Translations under genes and position numbers: made by a program
Assembly: GCF_002270355.1 (NCBI RefSeq)
Contig: NZ_NJFZ01000005.1
Coordinates: forward strand, 186,001 to 250,000
Direction of reading: 5' to 3'
DNA from: Flectobacillus sp. BAB-3569
GTDB lineage: Bacteria; Bacteroidota; Bacteroidia; Cytophagales; Spirosomataceae
Length of the DNA: 64,000 nt
Shown here: one piece after another, positions 45,633-55,223 of the stretch
How positions within the stretch are numbered: the stretch's first letter is position 1
Layout: every line of letters starts with the position of its first letter
The notes under the pieces: model-generated
Told to the model about the DNA's origin: nothing
What the model saw: the letters and a program-made list of their open reading frames with translations, nothing else
Database searches by the model: none

Positions 45633-48600
45633 ATGATAGATTCATTAATTCGATTCAGCATAAATCAAAAGCTGATTATTGGATTATTTGTCTTGAGCTT
45701 AATTGCTTGGGGTGGAATTTCCTTGACTCAGCTTACCGTAGATGCCCTGCCAGATATTACATCTAACCAAGTGCAGGTAATCACTCAATCTCCTGCGTTA
45801 CCAGCTACTGAGGTTGAAAAATTTATCACTATTCCACTAGAAATCTCCTTAAGAACCGTTCCGAATACGAAGGAAATTCGCTCTTTTTCGAGAATGGGCT
45901 TGTCGATTATTACTGTAGTATTTGAAGACGATGTACCTATTGAAAAAGCTCGTCAACAGGTAACTGAAAAGCTTAAGGAAGCGGAGCCCAATCTGATTGC
46001 AGGTGCTGGGCGTCCCGAATTAGCACCTATTACGACAGGACTTGGAGAGTTTTATCAATATACGCTAGCAGTTGATCCAAAATTTAAAAACAACTATTCT
46101 CTCACCGAACTTCGTACAATTCAAGACTGGATTGTAAAAAGGCAATTGCTTGGTATTAAGGGAGTTGTAGAAGTTAGTTCTTTTGGAGGAAATCTGAAAC
46201 AATACGAAGTTGCCATTAATCCAGAACGCCTGAGTGCGGCTAATGTTACTTTAAATGAGCTCTTTACTGCGCTGCAAGATAATAATTCGAACTCTGGAGG
46301 TAGCTATATCGAAAAAGGAACAGATGCCTATTTTATCCGCTCGGAAGGGATGGTGAAAAATGTCGAAGATATCGGTAATATCGTAGTAGCTAATCGCGGA
46401 GGGTTGCCTGTGTTGGTCAAAGATGTGGCTTCTGTGCAGTTTGGACACGCTGTGCGCTACGGGGCAATGACTCGCAATGGCGAAGGTGAGGCTGTTGGTG
46501 CGGTTGTACTCTTACTCAAAGGCGCTTCGGCTCAGGTCGTAACTCAAGACGTAAAAGCTAGAATCAAAGAAATTCAAAAATCACTTCCAGAAGGTATTAC
46601 CATTCAACCTTTCTTGGATCGTAGTAAATTGATTGACAAGGCAATAGGTACTGTGGAGAAAAACTTGGTAGAAGGTGGTCTGATTGTCATTTTTGTCTTG
46701 GTTTTACTCCTAGGGAATCTTCGTGCTGGGCTTGTGGTGGCCTCTGTGATTCCATTGTGTTTGCTGTTTTCATTTAGTATGATGAACCTCTTTGGCGTAT
46801 CTGCCAACTTGATGTCATTGGGTGCTATTGACTTTGGGTTGATTGTGGATGGCGCCGTGATTATTGTCGAAGCCATTATTCATCATTTACACGAGCGAGC
46901 TCAAAAGGCAGGAAATCATACACTTACATTGACACAACAAGAGATGAATGATGAAGTATATCATTCAGCAGTAAATATCCGAAAATCAGCAGCCTTTGGT
47001 GAGATTATCATTTTGATTGTGTATTTCCCGATATTAGCCTTGACGGGTATTGAAGGAAAAATGTTTAAGCCTATGGCCCAAACGGTTGGCTTTGCTATCA
47101 TTGGAGCATTGATTTTATCGTTGACCTATGTCCCCATGATGTCATCTTTGTTATTGAGTAAAAAAGTCAATTTGAAGGAGACAATTTCTGATAAAATTAT
47201 CAACTTTTTATACGAATTCTACGCCCCTATTATTCGTTGGGTATTGCATCACAAGACGGTGGTAGTTGGTTCGGCAGTGGCAATGTTTGCGGGTAGTTTA
47301 TTGCTATTCAGTTCGTTGGGTGGTGAGTTTATTCCAGAACTAAACGAAGGTGATTTTGCGGTGGAGACGCTTTTACATAGTAATGCTTCTTTATCTCAAA
47401 GTATTAAAATGAATACCCGAGCGCAACAAATTATTCTTCGAGAATTTCCAGATGAGGTAAGTCAAGTAGTATCACGTATTGGAGCATCCGAAATTCCTAC
47501 CGACCCAATGGGCATCAATTCTTGCGATTTGATTATTGAACTAAAAGACATGAAGCACTGGAAAAAAGCAGAAACGATGGAAGAGCTTTCTGCCAAAATG
47601 GATGATGCTTTGTCGGAATTGCCTGGGGTAAATTTTGAGTTTACACAACCTATTCAAATGCGTTTTAATGAGCTAATAGCAGGTACAAAATCTGATGTTG
47701 CGATTAAAATTTTTGGAGAGGACTTGGATATTTTATATCAAAAAGCACAAGAATGTGCCAAGCATATCGCTAAAATCGACGGTGTAGGAGATTTAAAGGT
47801 ACAACAAATCGAGGGCGTACCACAAATGGTTGTGGACTATAATCGTGAGAAAATCGCTCAGTATGGTCTTAAAATAAAAGAATTGAACGCTCTTGTAAAA
47901 ACTGCTTTTGCTGGCGAAGAAGCTGGGGTAGTGTATGAAGGAGAAAAACGCTTCGGTTTGGTAGTTCGTCTTGATTCTGCATATCGCAAAGATTTACAAA
48001 ATATCAGCGATTTGTATGTCGATTTGCCAAATGGGGGTAAAATTCCATTGTCTCAGGTGGCCAATATTTCATATCAGGACGCTCCTACCGAAATTGCTCG
48101 TGATAATGCACGCCGTCGTATTACAATTGGGATTAATGTTCGTAACCGCGATGTTGAAAGCTTGGTGCATGAAATACAACAGGTATTAGACAAAAAAGTA
48201 GAACTTCCTGTAGGGTACAATTTTGTATATGGAGGAGCTTTTGAAAACCTCAATGCAGCCAAAAGTCGTTTGGCAATTGCAGTGCCCGTTGCGCTATTCC
48301 TAATTTTTGCTTTACTGTTTTTTACCTTTAATTCTCTCAAAGAAGCACTTATCATTTTTGCCGCTATTCCGTTATCTGCTATTGGCGGCGTAATGGCGCT
48401 ATGGCTTCGTGGAATGCCGTTTTCGGTGTCAGCGGGTATCGGATTTATTGCACTGTTTGGTGTAGCTGTACTCAACGGGATCGTATTGGTCGCTTATTTC
48501 AATAGTCTTGAAAAACAGGGTATTACTGATATTTATGAGCGAATTATAGAAGGTACTAAAACTCGTTTTCGCCCCGTAGTTATGACGGCTTCTGTAGCTT

Positions 48601-49961
48601 CTTTAGGCTTTTTGCCAATGGCACTTTCACATTCGCCGGGTGCTGAAGTACAACGTCCTTTGGCTACAGTAGTAATCGGAGGTTTGATTTCTGCAACGTT
48701 ATTGACCTTGGTGGTATTACCTGCCATTTATAGCTTAGTGGCTACTAGGGTCAAAATCAAACCTTCGATAGCAACGATTATTGTATTGTTGAGCTTCGGA
48801 ATAGTTAAAACTGCGCCTGCCCAAAACACGCCAGTTTTGACGCTGGATAACTGTATAGAAAAAGCTGTTCAACAAAATCAAAGTATACAGGTGGGCAAAC
48901 TTGAAATTTCGGGTAATAGGGCTTTAGAAAAAACAGCGAAGGACTTGCCCAAAACTAGTTTTGATACCCAATTTGGTCGCACGCAGACCTATACCAACAA
49001 TGATGTAACCTTTAGTTTGGGTCAATCATTTGCTTTTCCCTCTTTGTACAAGGCACAAGAAAATTTGTTGAAAAGTCATACCACTTCGTCCGAAAAACGT
49101 CTAAATATGACGAAGAATCAAGTAGTTGCAGAGGTAAAAAGTTTGTATTATCAAATTTTACTCAATACCCAATTACTCAAGGTGGTTCAGCAACAAGATA
49201 GCTTGTACCAAAGTGCTTTCAAGGCGGCATCTTTACGCTACCAGACAGGTGAAACCAATTTACTCGAAAAGGTTTCGACCGAAACTCGTCTGCGTGAAAT
49301 TCAAAATAGAATTCAAAGTATTTTGTCTGATGAAAAGAGTCTCTATCAAAGCCTTTCATTTTTACTCAATATTCCTGCTGATTTTGTGATTGATACCCAG
49401 ATCAATATGCAAAAGCCTTTGCAGCTTCAAATAACAGAAGTAAGCAATAATCCATATCTGGAATTGCTTAGACAGCAAATTGAAGTAAGTCAATTACAAA
49501 CAAAACTTGAGAAAGAACGTTTGAAGCCTGATTTTAAAGTAGGAATTACCAACCAAAGTATTGAGCGAAATTATAACCAAAACTTTGTTCAAGCAGGGCT
49601 CAATTTTCCTCTTTTTGCCAAGGCACAAAAGGCACGAATCAATGCCGCGGGTATCAATGAGCAAATTGCCAAAGAAAGCTTGTCTCTAGCCGAACAGCAA
49701 ACTGCCAAGCAGCTACAATCATTAAAGATTCAGCTCAATAAACTGCAAAAGTCGGTACAGTATTATCAAAGCTCAGCTATTCCGCAGGCTAATTTGATGA
49801 TTAGCACGGCACACAAAAGCTATCAAGCTGGTGAAATCGAGTATGTAGAGTTTGTCCAAAGCATTACGCAGGCTTGGCAAATCAAAGAAATGTATTTGAG
49901 CGAAGTACACAATTTTAATCAAGTAATTATCAATATCGAAACTCTTGTAGGTCATGAATAA
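45633..49961 (+). CDS. czcA: CzcA-type heavy-metal RND pump fused to a TolC outer-membrane factor
   Basis: 1442 residues. Residues 1 to about 1040 form a complete RND pump with 12 transmembrane helices and two large periplasmic loops. The TM4 proton-relay motif is DFGLIVDGAVIIVE (Asp400, Asp406, Glu413), the pattern of divalent-cation (Zn/Co/Ni/Cd) HME pumps rather than CusA. Residues about 1065-1442 form a TolC-like coiled-coil factor (LTLDNCIEKAVQQN, ETNLLEKVSTETRLREIQ). The junction (1043-1063) is a hydrophobic segment ending APA-Q, a typical signal-peptidase site. The efflux would run from the periplasm to the outside with the adaptor encoded next, which it overlaps by 8 bp. Confidence 0.92.
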   Translation: MIDSLIRFSINQKLIIGLFVLSLIAWGGISLTQLTVDALPDITSNQVQVITQSPALPATEVEKFITIPLEISLRTVPNTKEIRSFSRMGLSIITVVFEDDVPIEKARQQVTEKLKEAEPNLIAGAGRPELAPITTGLGEFYQYTLAVDPKFKNNYSLTELRTIQDWIVKRQLLGIKGVVEVSSFGGNLKQYEVAINPERLSAANVTLNELFTALQDNNSNSGGSYIEKGTDAYFIRSEGMVKNVEDIGNIVVANRGGLPVLVKDVASVQFGHAVRYGAMTRNGEGEAVGAVVLLLKGASAQVVTQDVKARIKEIQKSLPEGITIQPFLDRSKLIDKAIGTVEKNLVEGGLIVIFVLVLLLGNLRAGLVVASVIPLCLLFSFSMMNLFGVSANLMSLGAIDFGLIVDGAVIIVEAIIHHLHERAQKAGNHTLTLTQQEMNDEVYHSAVNIRKSAAFGEIIILIVYFPILALTGIEGKMFKPMAQTVGFAIIGALILSLTYVPMMSSLLLSKKVNLKETISDKIINFLYEFYAPIIRWVLHHKTVVVGSAVAMFAGSLLLFSSLGGEFIPELNEGDFAVETLLHSNASLSQSIKMNTRAQQIILREFPDEVSQVVSRIGASEIPTDPMGINSCDLIIELKDMKHWKKAETMEELSAKMDDALSELPGVNFEFTQPIQMRFNELIAGTKSDVAIKIFGEDLDILYQKAQECAKHIAKIDGVGDLKVQQIEGVPQMVVDYNREKIAQYGLKIKELNALVKTAFAGEEAGVVYEGEKRFGLVVRLDSAYRKDLQNISDLYVDLPNGGKIPLSQVANISYQDAPTEIARDNARRRITIGINVRNRDVESLVHEIQQVLDKKVELPVGYNFVYGGAFENLNAAKSRLAIAVPVALFLIFALLFFTFNSLKEALIIFAAIPLSAIGGVMALWLRGMPFSVSAGIGFIALFGVAVLNGIVLVAYFNSLEKQGITDIYERIIEGTKTRFRPVVMTASVASLGFLPMALSHSPGAEVQRPLATVVIGGLISATLLTLVVLPAIYSLVATRVKIKPSIATIIVLLSFGIVKTAPAQNTPVLTLDNCIEKAVQQNQSIQVGKLEISGNRALEKTAKDLPKTSFDTQFGRTQTYTNNDVTFSLGQSFAFPSLYKAQENLLKSHTTSSEKRLNMTKNQVVAEVKSLYYQILLNTQLLKVVQQQDSLYQSAFKAASLRYQTGETNLLEKVSTETRLREIQNRIQSILSDEKSLYQSLSFLLNIPADFVIDTQINMQKPLQLQITEVSNNPYLELLRQQIEVSQLQTKLEKERLKPDFKVGITNQSIERNYNQNFVQAGLNFPLFAKAQKARINAAGINEQIAKESLSLAEQQTAKQLQSLKIQLNKLQKSVQYYQSSAIPQANLMISTAHKSYQAGEIEYVEFVQSITQAWQIKEMYLSEVHNFNQVIINIETLVGHE

Positions 49962-51111
49962 GAAAGCCCCTATATATATTACTCTTTTGTCTAGTTTACT
50001 TTTATGGAACTGCTCAAAAGACCCAAAATCCGAAACAGCAACTGAAGCAATTACCGAAAAAGTGGTAGATATCGTTCATGTGAGCGACGCTCAAGCGAAA
50101 AATGTTCAGTTGCCAGTGGGTGATTTTGAACAAACCATTGTAGGCGAAGAGGTTACTGCTAATGGCAAGGTAGAAGTGCCACCTCAACAAATGATTTCGG
50201 TGAGCGTGCCGATTGCAGGTTTTGTCAAAAGAATTGATTTATTGCCTGGCACGCCAGTACGTAAAGGGCAAGTATTGGCAGTAGTACAGAGTATGGAATA
50301 TGTGCAGCTTCAACAGGAATATTTACAAGCCTTGAGCAAACAAAAATTCCAAGAACAGGATTTGAGCCGTCAAGAAACCCTAAATCAAGAGAATGTTGGT
50401 TCAAAAAAGAAATTGCAACAAATTGATGCTGAATACCAAACAGGTAAAGCAATTATTAACGGTTTAGAGGAAAAACTTAAATTGATTGGGTGCAATATTG
50501 CAAAACTCAAAGCGGGCACAATTACGCCATCAATTAACGTTATTTCTCCCATTAATGGCGTAACCAAAATGGTGTATGTCAATATTGGGAAAAACATCGC
50601 TCCTACTGATGTCATGATGGAACTCGTGAGCCGTGAGCACATGCACTTGGAGTTGAATGTTTTTGAAAAGGATGCTAATAAAGTACAAGTGGGTCAAACA
50701 TTTTTGCTTGAAAATCCTAGACTTGCCGATAAGCCTTTAACAGGGAAAGTGATTTTGGTCGGACAAACCATCGAAGGCCCAACCAAAGCTATTTTGGTTC
50801 ATGGACACCTAGATAATGAGGTTTTGGAACAAAAATTAGTAGTAGGACAATACGTAAATACCAAGATTTTGACAGGTAAAAAAGCTGTTCAGACCTTGCC
50901 CGAAGATGCAGTGGTTCGTCGCGGAGAAGGTGGTTTTATTTTTGTAAGACTCAAAACCAATAGTTATCAACAAATTCCTGTAAAACTAGGTATTACCGAA
51001 AATGGTATGGTAGAAATTATCCTTGAAAAAACGCTACCATCAAAAGAAATCGTCAAAGCAAATGCTTCTGTTTTACAAGCAATGCTAGCAGGTGGCGAAG
51101 GTGAAGAGTAG
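49954..51111 (+). CDS. czcB: RND periplasmic adaptor lipoprotein (CzcB/CusB-like)
   Basis: 385 residues. A signal peptide with lipobox (LWNCSKD, Cys20) is followed by the membrane-fusion fold: a barrel-sandwich half motif (SVPIAGFVKRIDLLPGTPVRKGQVL), an alpha-helical hairpin (about 110-165), the second half motif (INVISPINGVTKMVYVNIG), and a beta-barrel domain. It links the inner-membrane pump to the outer-membrane factor. Start and stop overlap with the pump gene by 8 bp show translational coupling. A strong terminator follows. Confidence 0.92.
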   Translation: MNKKAPIYITLLSSLLLWNCSKDPKSETATEAITEKVVDIVHVSDAQAKNVQLPVGDFEQTIVGEEVTANGKVEVPPQQMISVSVPIAGFVKRIDLLPGTPVRKGQVLAVVQSMEYVQLQQEYLQALSKQKFQEQDLSRQETLNQENVGSKKKLQQIDAEYQTGKAIINGLEEKLKLIGCNIAKLKAGTITPSINVISPINGVTKMVYVNIGKNIAPTDVMMELVSREHMHLELNVFEKDANKVQVGQTFLLENPRLADKPLTGKVILVGQTIEGPTKAILVHGHLDNEVLEQKLVVGQYVNTKILTGKKAVQTLPEDAVVRRGEGGFIFVRLKTNSYQQIPVKLGITENGMVEIILEKTLPSKEIVKANASVLQAMLAGGEGEE

Positions 51112-51157
51112 AGAGAAACATGAATCTTTAGTAGTTGAGACGCAATGCTTTGCGTCT

Positions 51158-51194
51158 AAAAAGCGGTCGGAAAATAATTTCTGACCGCTTTTTT
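51158..51194 (+). terminator. Terminator of the metal-efflux operon
   Basis: An 11-bp stem (aaaaagcggtc/gaccgcttttt) with T tract, preceded by a smaller hairpin gacgcaa/ttgcgtc (51139-51156). The pair of motifs resembles 40934-41035. The rest of 51195-51409 shows no further feature. Confidence 0.85.
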
Positions 51195-51409
51195 GATATA
51201 ACTCGGCTCAAGGCGCAATCATTGCCTCTCTACAGTTGGCATTCAAATTTTATAATAATCACTCATTCTCTCAATCTCAATTCACTCAATTAGTTGGCTA
51301 CTGAAAATCAAATATGAATATATCTCCACTTACTCAGAAACCTCCTGTTTTTTTGTAGAATGCCACATGATGAGCTATTTTAGTTAGGTAATAATCCTAA
51401 ACGCTCGGT

Positions 51410-52185
51410 ATGAAAACGCTCATATATCTATCTTTCTTCTTTATGTCTCTATCTGAAACTATTGCTCAAAATTTTATTGGTAACTGGCAAGGACAAGTTC
51501 AAGGCAGCGGAGGTTCTTTACCTGCCGAAATGTCCATTACAAGTGCTGGGAACAGTCAAATCGTTGGCAAACTACATGTGCACTCAGGTGCAAATATTGA
51601 AAGCTACGAATTAAAATGTACCGTCAATACTCCCAATGCCATTGGCACGCTTTCATACCAAGATGGAACCGTATTTGGTCTTGAGATGATTTGGCAAAAC
51701 AACACAATCCAACAACAGATTAGCTACAATAATCAGGTTATTTTACAAGGGAGTTTTGCCAAAAAACAGAGCCTACAAAGCCTGCTACCGTAGCCACAAA
51801 ACCTGATGGATTATTTCGTGACCCCAATCTTGTTGGCGCATGGACACATCATGAAAATTATTCTTCAAACGGAGGATTTTATGGAGGAAGTAGCACTACT
51901 ATTGTACTCAATGCCGATGGCACTATCGACGATGGAGGCTCAAGCGCTTATGTAAGTGGCCCCAATAGCTCTGGAAACTCTTCAGGAGGAGGAGATAACT
52001 CTGTAATTGCTCAAATCAAAGCAGCGGGAGCTCGCTGGTTTACCAAAGGGAATATGTTGTACTGGCGCATTACTATCAATGGCAAAGTAACCGATGTTCC
52101 CAATTCGAAATACTATATCGAAAAAGGAGCTTTACTATTAACGGATTATAACACAGGTAAAAAAATGCTGTATTACAAGAAATAA
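51410..52185 (+). pseudogene. Secreted two-domain protein, frameshifted
   Basis: The first frame (51410-51793) has a signal peptide (MKTLIYLSFFFMSLSETIAQ) and a lipocalin-like beta domain (NFIGNWQGQVQGSGG). It runs out after AKK. The -1 frame continues as TEPTKPATVATKPDGLFRDP and gives a second similar domain (LVGAWTHHENYSSNGGFYGG) to a stop at 52183-52185. The span is one base short of a multiple of three. One more A in the A6 run at 51761-51766 restores a 258-residue protein with a Pro/Thr linker between two domains. The function is unknown; a homopolymer error or true decay are both possible. Confidence 0.8.
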
Positions 52186-52227
52186 GTATTGATGCTACAT
52201 ACAATTGCATTAGTAAGCTTTAAGCGG

Positions 52228-52314
52228 TAAGCTGTAGGCATTAGGCAAGCACAACTCTTTGCCTAGTACCTGTTGCCTTGTACCTAAACAACATAACTTA
52301 AATCTTATTCTGCA
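52228..52314 (+). repeat. Dispersed repeat family B, copy 3 (divergent)
   Basis: Shares ctttgcctagtacctgttgc and aacttaaatcttattctgca with the other copies. Its right end runs into a 52-bp palindrome at 52298-52349. Confidence 0.65.
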
Positions 52315-52349
52315 CGATTACTTAAGTAATCGTGCAAAATAAGATTTAA
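52298..52349. repeat. Near-perfect 52-bp palindrome
   Basis: The centre tgcacgattacttaagtaatcgtgca (26 bp, here given as its halves tgcacgattactt and aagtaatcgtgca) is a perfect palindrome, and the outer arms extend it with one mismatch. It lies in the 403-bp space 52186-52588 between family B copies. Confidence 0.85.
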
Positions 52350-52460
52350 TCAATATAAGATGTAAGATGCTGATAATTATAATTTTACATTCACAATTCA
52401 CAACTCGTAATTCAGTACTAATACTTAAGTTAGTGGGCAAAATAAAGTTTAAGATTGTGC

Positions 52461-52599
52461 TTTAAGCTTTCAGGTATCGGCTTTCGGCGGTGGGCTATGG
52501 CAAAAATGCATGTCCAAGGTCGTTAAAAACATTTAAACACTATGTGCCTTGTGCCTGTTCCCTAATGCCTTCAATAAAAAACTTAAATCTAATTCTGCC
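52461..52599 (+). repeat. Dispersed repeat family B, copy 4
   Basis: Contains the words ctttcaggtatcggctttcgg, gttaaaaacatttaaacac and tgtgccttgtgcctgttccc shared with the copies near 31.7 and 35.8 kb. Its end abuts the cox3-like stop codon. Confidence 0.7.
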
Positions 52600-53161
52600 A
52601 CCACAAATACAAAAACAGGATTACCCAGAGAATATCTACAAAATGCCAATAAAATACAATTAGATTGACTTTGAGCTGATTTGGAGGGTTTACCGAATAC
52701 ACAAAAGATTCTACATAAGAGAGCCTTTTGAGTGATTCAATAAAGATTTTTATTAAAAAAATCAATCCTACAACTATATGGAGAATATGTAGTCCAGAAA
52801 TCATGATAATGAATCCTCGTGAGGTGCGAATCGCCGAGTTGGCATTGAGTTCAAACAGTTCCTTCCAGCCAAACAATTGCATAATAATAAAGCAAATACC
52901 TAAAGTAAGTGTAGTCCCCATATAAAACCGATAGCTCTTGAAATGATGCTTATCGAAACTCCATTCGGCAAGATACAGCGTTAGGCTACTAATAAGCATT
53001 AGTAAAGTACTTGCCCAAAAAATTTCGGGTAAAATCAGTTTGCCAAAACCAGCTTCGGGTCTGTTCAATATGGTATAGAATACCAATAAGCCCAAAAACA
53101 ATAAGCCACTTCCAAACATGGCCAACTGTAGCATAAACTTAAAAGGTTCTTTGCGTTGCAT
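52589..53161 (-). CDS. Cytochrome c oxidase subunit III family protein
   Basis: A 190-residue protein with five hydrophobic segments, the size of short subunit III forms. Conserved features include the WASTLLMLISSLTLYLAEW segment, LHILHIVVGLIFL with the family His, and WHFVDILWVILFLYLWW at the C-terminus. Subunit III surrounds the catalytic subunit of haem-copper oxidases in the inner membrane. Subunits I and II are not in the window. It follows ispE by 33 bp on the minus strand. Confidence 0.85.
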   Translation of the reverse strand: MQRKEPFKFMLQLAMFGSGLLFLGLLVFYTILNRPEAGFGKLILPEIFWASTLLMLISSLTLYLAEWSFDKHHFKSYRFYMGTTLTLGICFIIMQLFGWKELFELNANSAIRTSRGFIIMISGLHILHIVVGLIFLIKIFIESLKRLSYVESFVYSVNPPNQLKVNLIVFYWHFVDILWVILFLYLWWQN

Positions 53162-53194
53162 AATTTTAAATTGAAGAAAGGCAATCTCTTATAT

Positions 53195-54007
53195 TTATTC
53201 TAAAATCCCTTGCCAAACCATATAATCTTTAAATGCTTGTTCTATTGTTGGAGTACTTTCAAAAATACCAAATACTGTCGAGCCAGACCCTGTCATACTG
53301 GCATATACCGCACCTAGTTCATAAAGCGTATCTTTAATTTCTTGAATTACAGGATATTTTGGCGCCAGACTCGTTTCAAAATCATTCAAAATAGTATCTT
53401 TCCAAGTCGCTAATGGATGCGATAAGGCTATTGGTAAATCAACATTGGCTGGCTTGGGCTTGATAGAACCGTAAGCTTCGGCCGTTGAAATATGAATATT
53501 GGGGTTGACCAATACAATATATTTTCCTTTTAGAGAAACAGCTATTTCATCAAATTGGTCGCCTTTTCCAAAACAATATTTTGGGTTATTTTCAATAAAA
53601 AAAGCACAATCACTCCCCAACTGACTAGCATACGTCTGCATGGCTTTATTGTCTAGCCCTAAATCAAATAACGAGTTTAGTGATTTAATCGTAAAAGCAC
53701 AGTCTGCCGACCCTCCCCCCAAACCTGCTCCAATTGGCACAACTTTGTGTAAATGAATACGCACAGGAGGCATTTCTGGAAAATCTTTTTTGAGCAAATG
53801 ATAGGCCTTCAAACAAAGGTTTTGACTAGCATCACCAGGAATATCGATACCTGTACTCTCAAAACTCAAAGTCTCTGCTGGTAATATCTCTAGCGCATCG
53901 CTCCAACCCACAGGATAAAAACATGAACTTAAATTATGGAATCCATCAGCACGTTTCTCGGTGATATAAAGTCCTATATTAATCTTGGCGTTGGGAAAAG
54001 TTAGCAT
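53195..54007 (-). CDS. ispE: 4-(cytidine 5'-diphospho)-2-C-methyl-D-erythritol kinase
   Basis: 270 residues of the GHMP kinase fold. The ATP motif PIGAGLGGGSADCAF lies at residues 91-105, the N-terminal PNAKINIGLYI carries the conserved Lys, and the C-terminal SMTGSGSTVFGIFE segment is the third GHMP motif. It phosphorylates the CDP-methylerythritol intermediate of the non-mevalonate isoprenoid pathway. It shares a transcript with the downstream oxidase subunit gene. Confidence 0.93.
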   Translation of the reverse strand: MLTFPNAKINIGLYITEKRADGFHNLSSCFYPVGWSDALEILPAETLSFESTGIDIPGDASQNLCLKAYHLLKKDFPEMPPVRIHLHKVVPIGAGLGGGSADCAFTIKSLNSLFDLGLDNKAMQTYASQLGSDCAFFIENNPKYCFGKGDQFDEIAVSLKGKYIVLVNPNIHISTAEAYGSIKPKPANVDLPIALSHPLATWKDTILNDFETSLAPKYPVIQEIKDTLYELGAVYASMTGSGSTVFGIFESTPTIEQAFKDYMVWQGILE

Positions 54008-54129
54008 TTTGCGTAATTCTGATAAGTTTAATGTTTAATAGTCACAAATATACTAGAGACGTAGTTTATGTTGATACACTCTAGTTTAAGTCTCAGACTT
54101 GGGCTATTTTTGGGTAAAGTCTAAAAGCT

Positions 54130-54957
54130 TCAAATCTCTACAATCCTATTCGGATAATCAGTGATAATTCCATCGACTCCTATGCTAATCAAATGACGCA
54201 TATCTTCTACCTTGTTGATAGTCCAAGGCACTACACGAACGCCTTTTTGATGACAAATTTTTATTTTACCCGCTGTCAAACTCTTATAATACGGACTGAA
54301 AAAATCAGGTAAAAAGCCTAATTTTTCTAATGAAGGACGAACCCCCTCATTAGTCACCAAAGCTGAAAGTTGTACTTTAGGATAAACTCCCAAATCCATT
54401 TGTTGTTTACAGTATTTCAAAATATTAAAATCAAAACTCTGAACAATAACCTTTTTAGGATTGATATTTTTCAAGACTTCAAATACTTTATCACAAAATA
54501 CCTTTACATCGTATGGTTGACTAATTCCATATTCTTTCACCTCAGATTTTATCTCAATATTATAGCCAAAATTAGGGAAAGAGCTGCGTTTGGCCTCGCA
54601 AGCTTCAATCATTTCTGATAATAATGGTTTATAAGCAGATTGTGGCTTTTGTTCAGGAAATAACTTATTTCCCCTTTGACCAACATCAAAACTGCGAATT
54701 TGTTCATACGAAAGCTGAAACAAATTAAGGTTTTTCTCCTCACTTTTACGCACAACTTTCCCTGTTGGATACGAACAAAAAAGTGAGTTCATGTAAGGCT
54801 CATGCGAAACAACAACATCAAGGTCTTTACTTAGACAAACATCCAGCTCCAAATAGTCGATAGGATACTTCAATGCCTCCAAGAAGGCTGGGATTGTATT
54901 TTCTGGTAAAAGCCCTCTACAACCTCTATGTCCTTGAAAAATAATAGATTGCATCAT
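54130..54957 (-). CDS. Glycerophosphodiester phosphodiesterase
   Basis: 275 residues of the GDPD TIM-barrel family. The catalytic start QGHRGCRGLLPENTIPAF is present, followed by YLELDVCLSKDLDVVVSHE with the metal-binding Glu, Asp and His. The conserved end VVPWTINKVEDMRHLISIGVDGIITDYPN carries the family signature. No signal peptide is visible, so it probably acts in the cytoplasm on deacylated phospholipid headgroups. It is monocistronic. Confidence 0.92.
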   Translation of the reverse strand: MMQSIIFQGHRGCRGLLPENTIPAFLEALKYPIDYLELDVCLSKDLDVVVSHEPYMNSLFCSYPTGKVVRKSEEKNLNLFQLSYEQIRSFDVGQRGNKLFPEQKPQSAYKPLLSEMIEACEAKRSSFPNFGYNIEIKSEVKEYGISQPYDVKVFCDKVFEVLKNINPKKVIVQSFDFNILKYCKQQMDLGVYPKVQLSALVTNEGVRPSLEKLGFLPDFFSPYYKSLTAGKIKICHQKGVRVVPWTINKVEDMRHLISIGVDGIITDYPNRIVEI

Positions 54958-55223
54958 GATAAAAAGTGTATTGTGGTAAAAATAGAAAAGTACTTAATTT
55001 TAAGTAATTTGTCCTTAAGAACCTTTTTTGATAATAGCATATTACAAATTTTTCTGGCCTCTAATTGCTATCTTCTTCAAAAAGTACGACTAATTACAGA
55101 ATGTATTCAATCTACGAATTGTTCTTCTACTTCTAATGTTTATATTTATAATAAATATTGCAATTGTTCAATAATTGAACACTGTAAACTTACCGATTCA
55201 CCAAACTAAAACGCAAGCACCCA

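Noticed and set aside
54928-55209. 93-codon plus-strand frame before the penicillin acylase gene
   Set aside because: Composition is Cys/Asn/Ile-rich with no protein-like pattern, and it overlaps the GDPD start region on the other strand.
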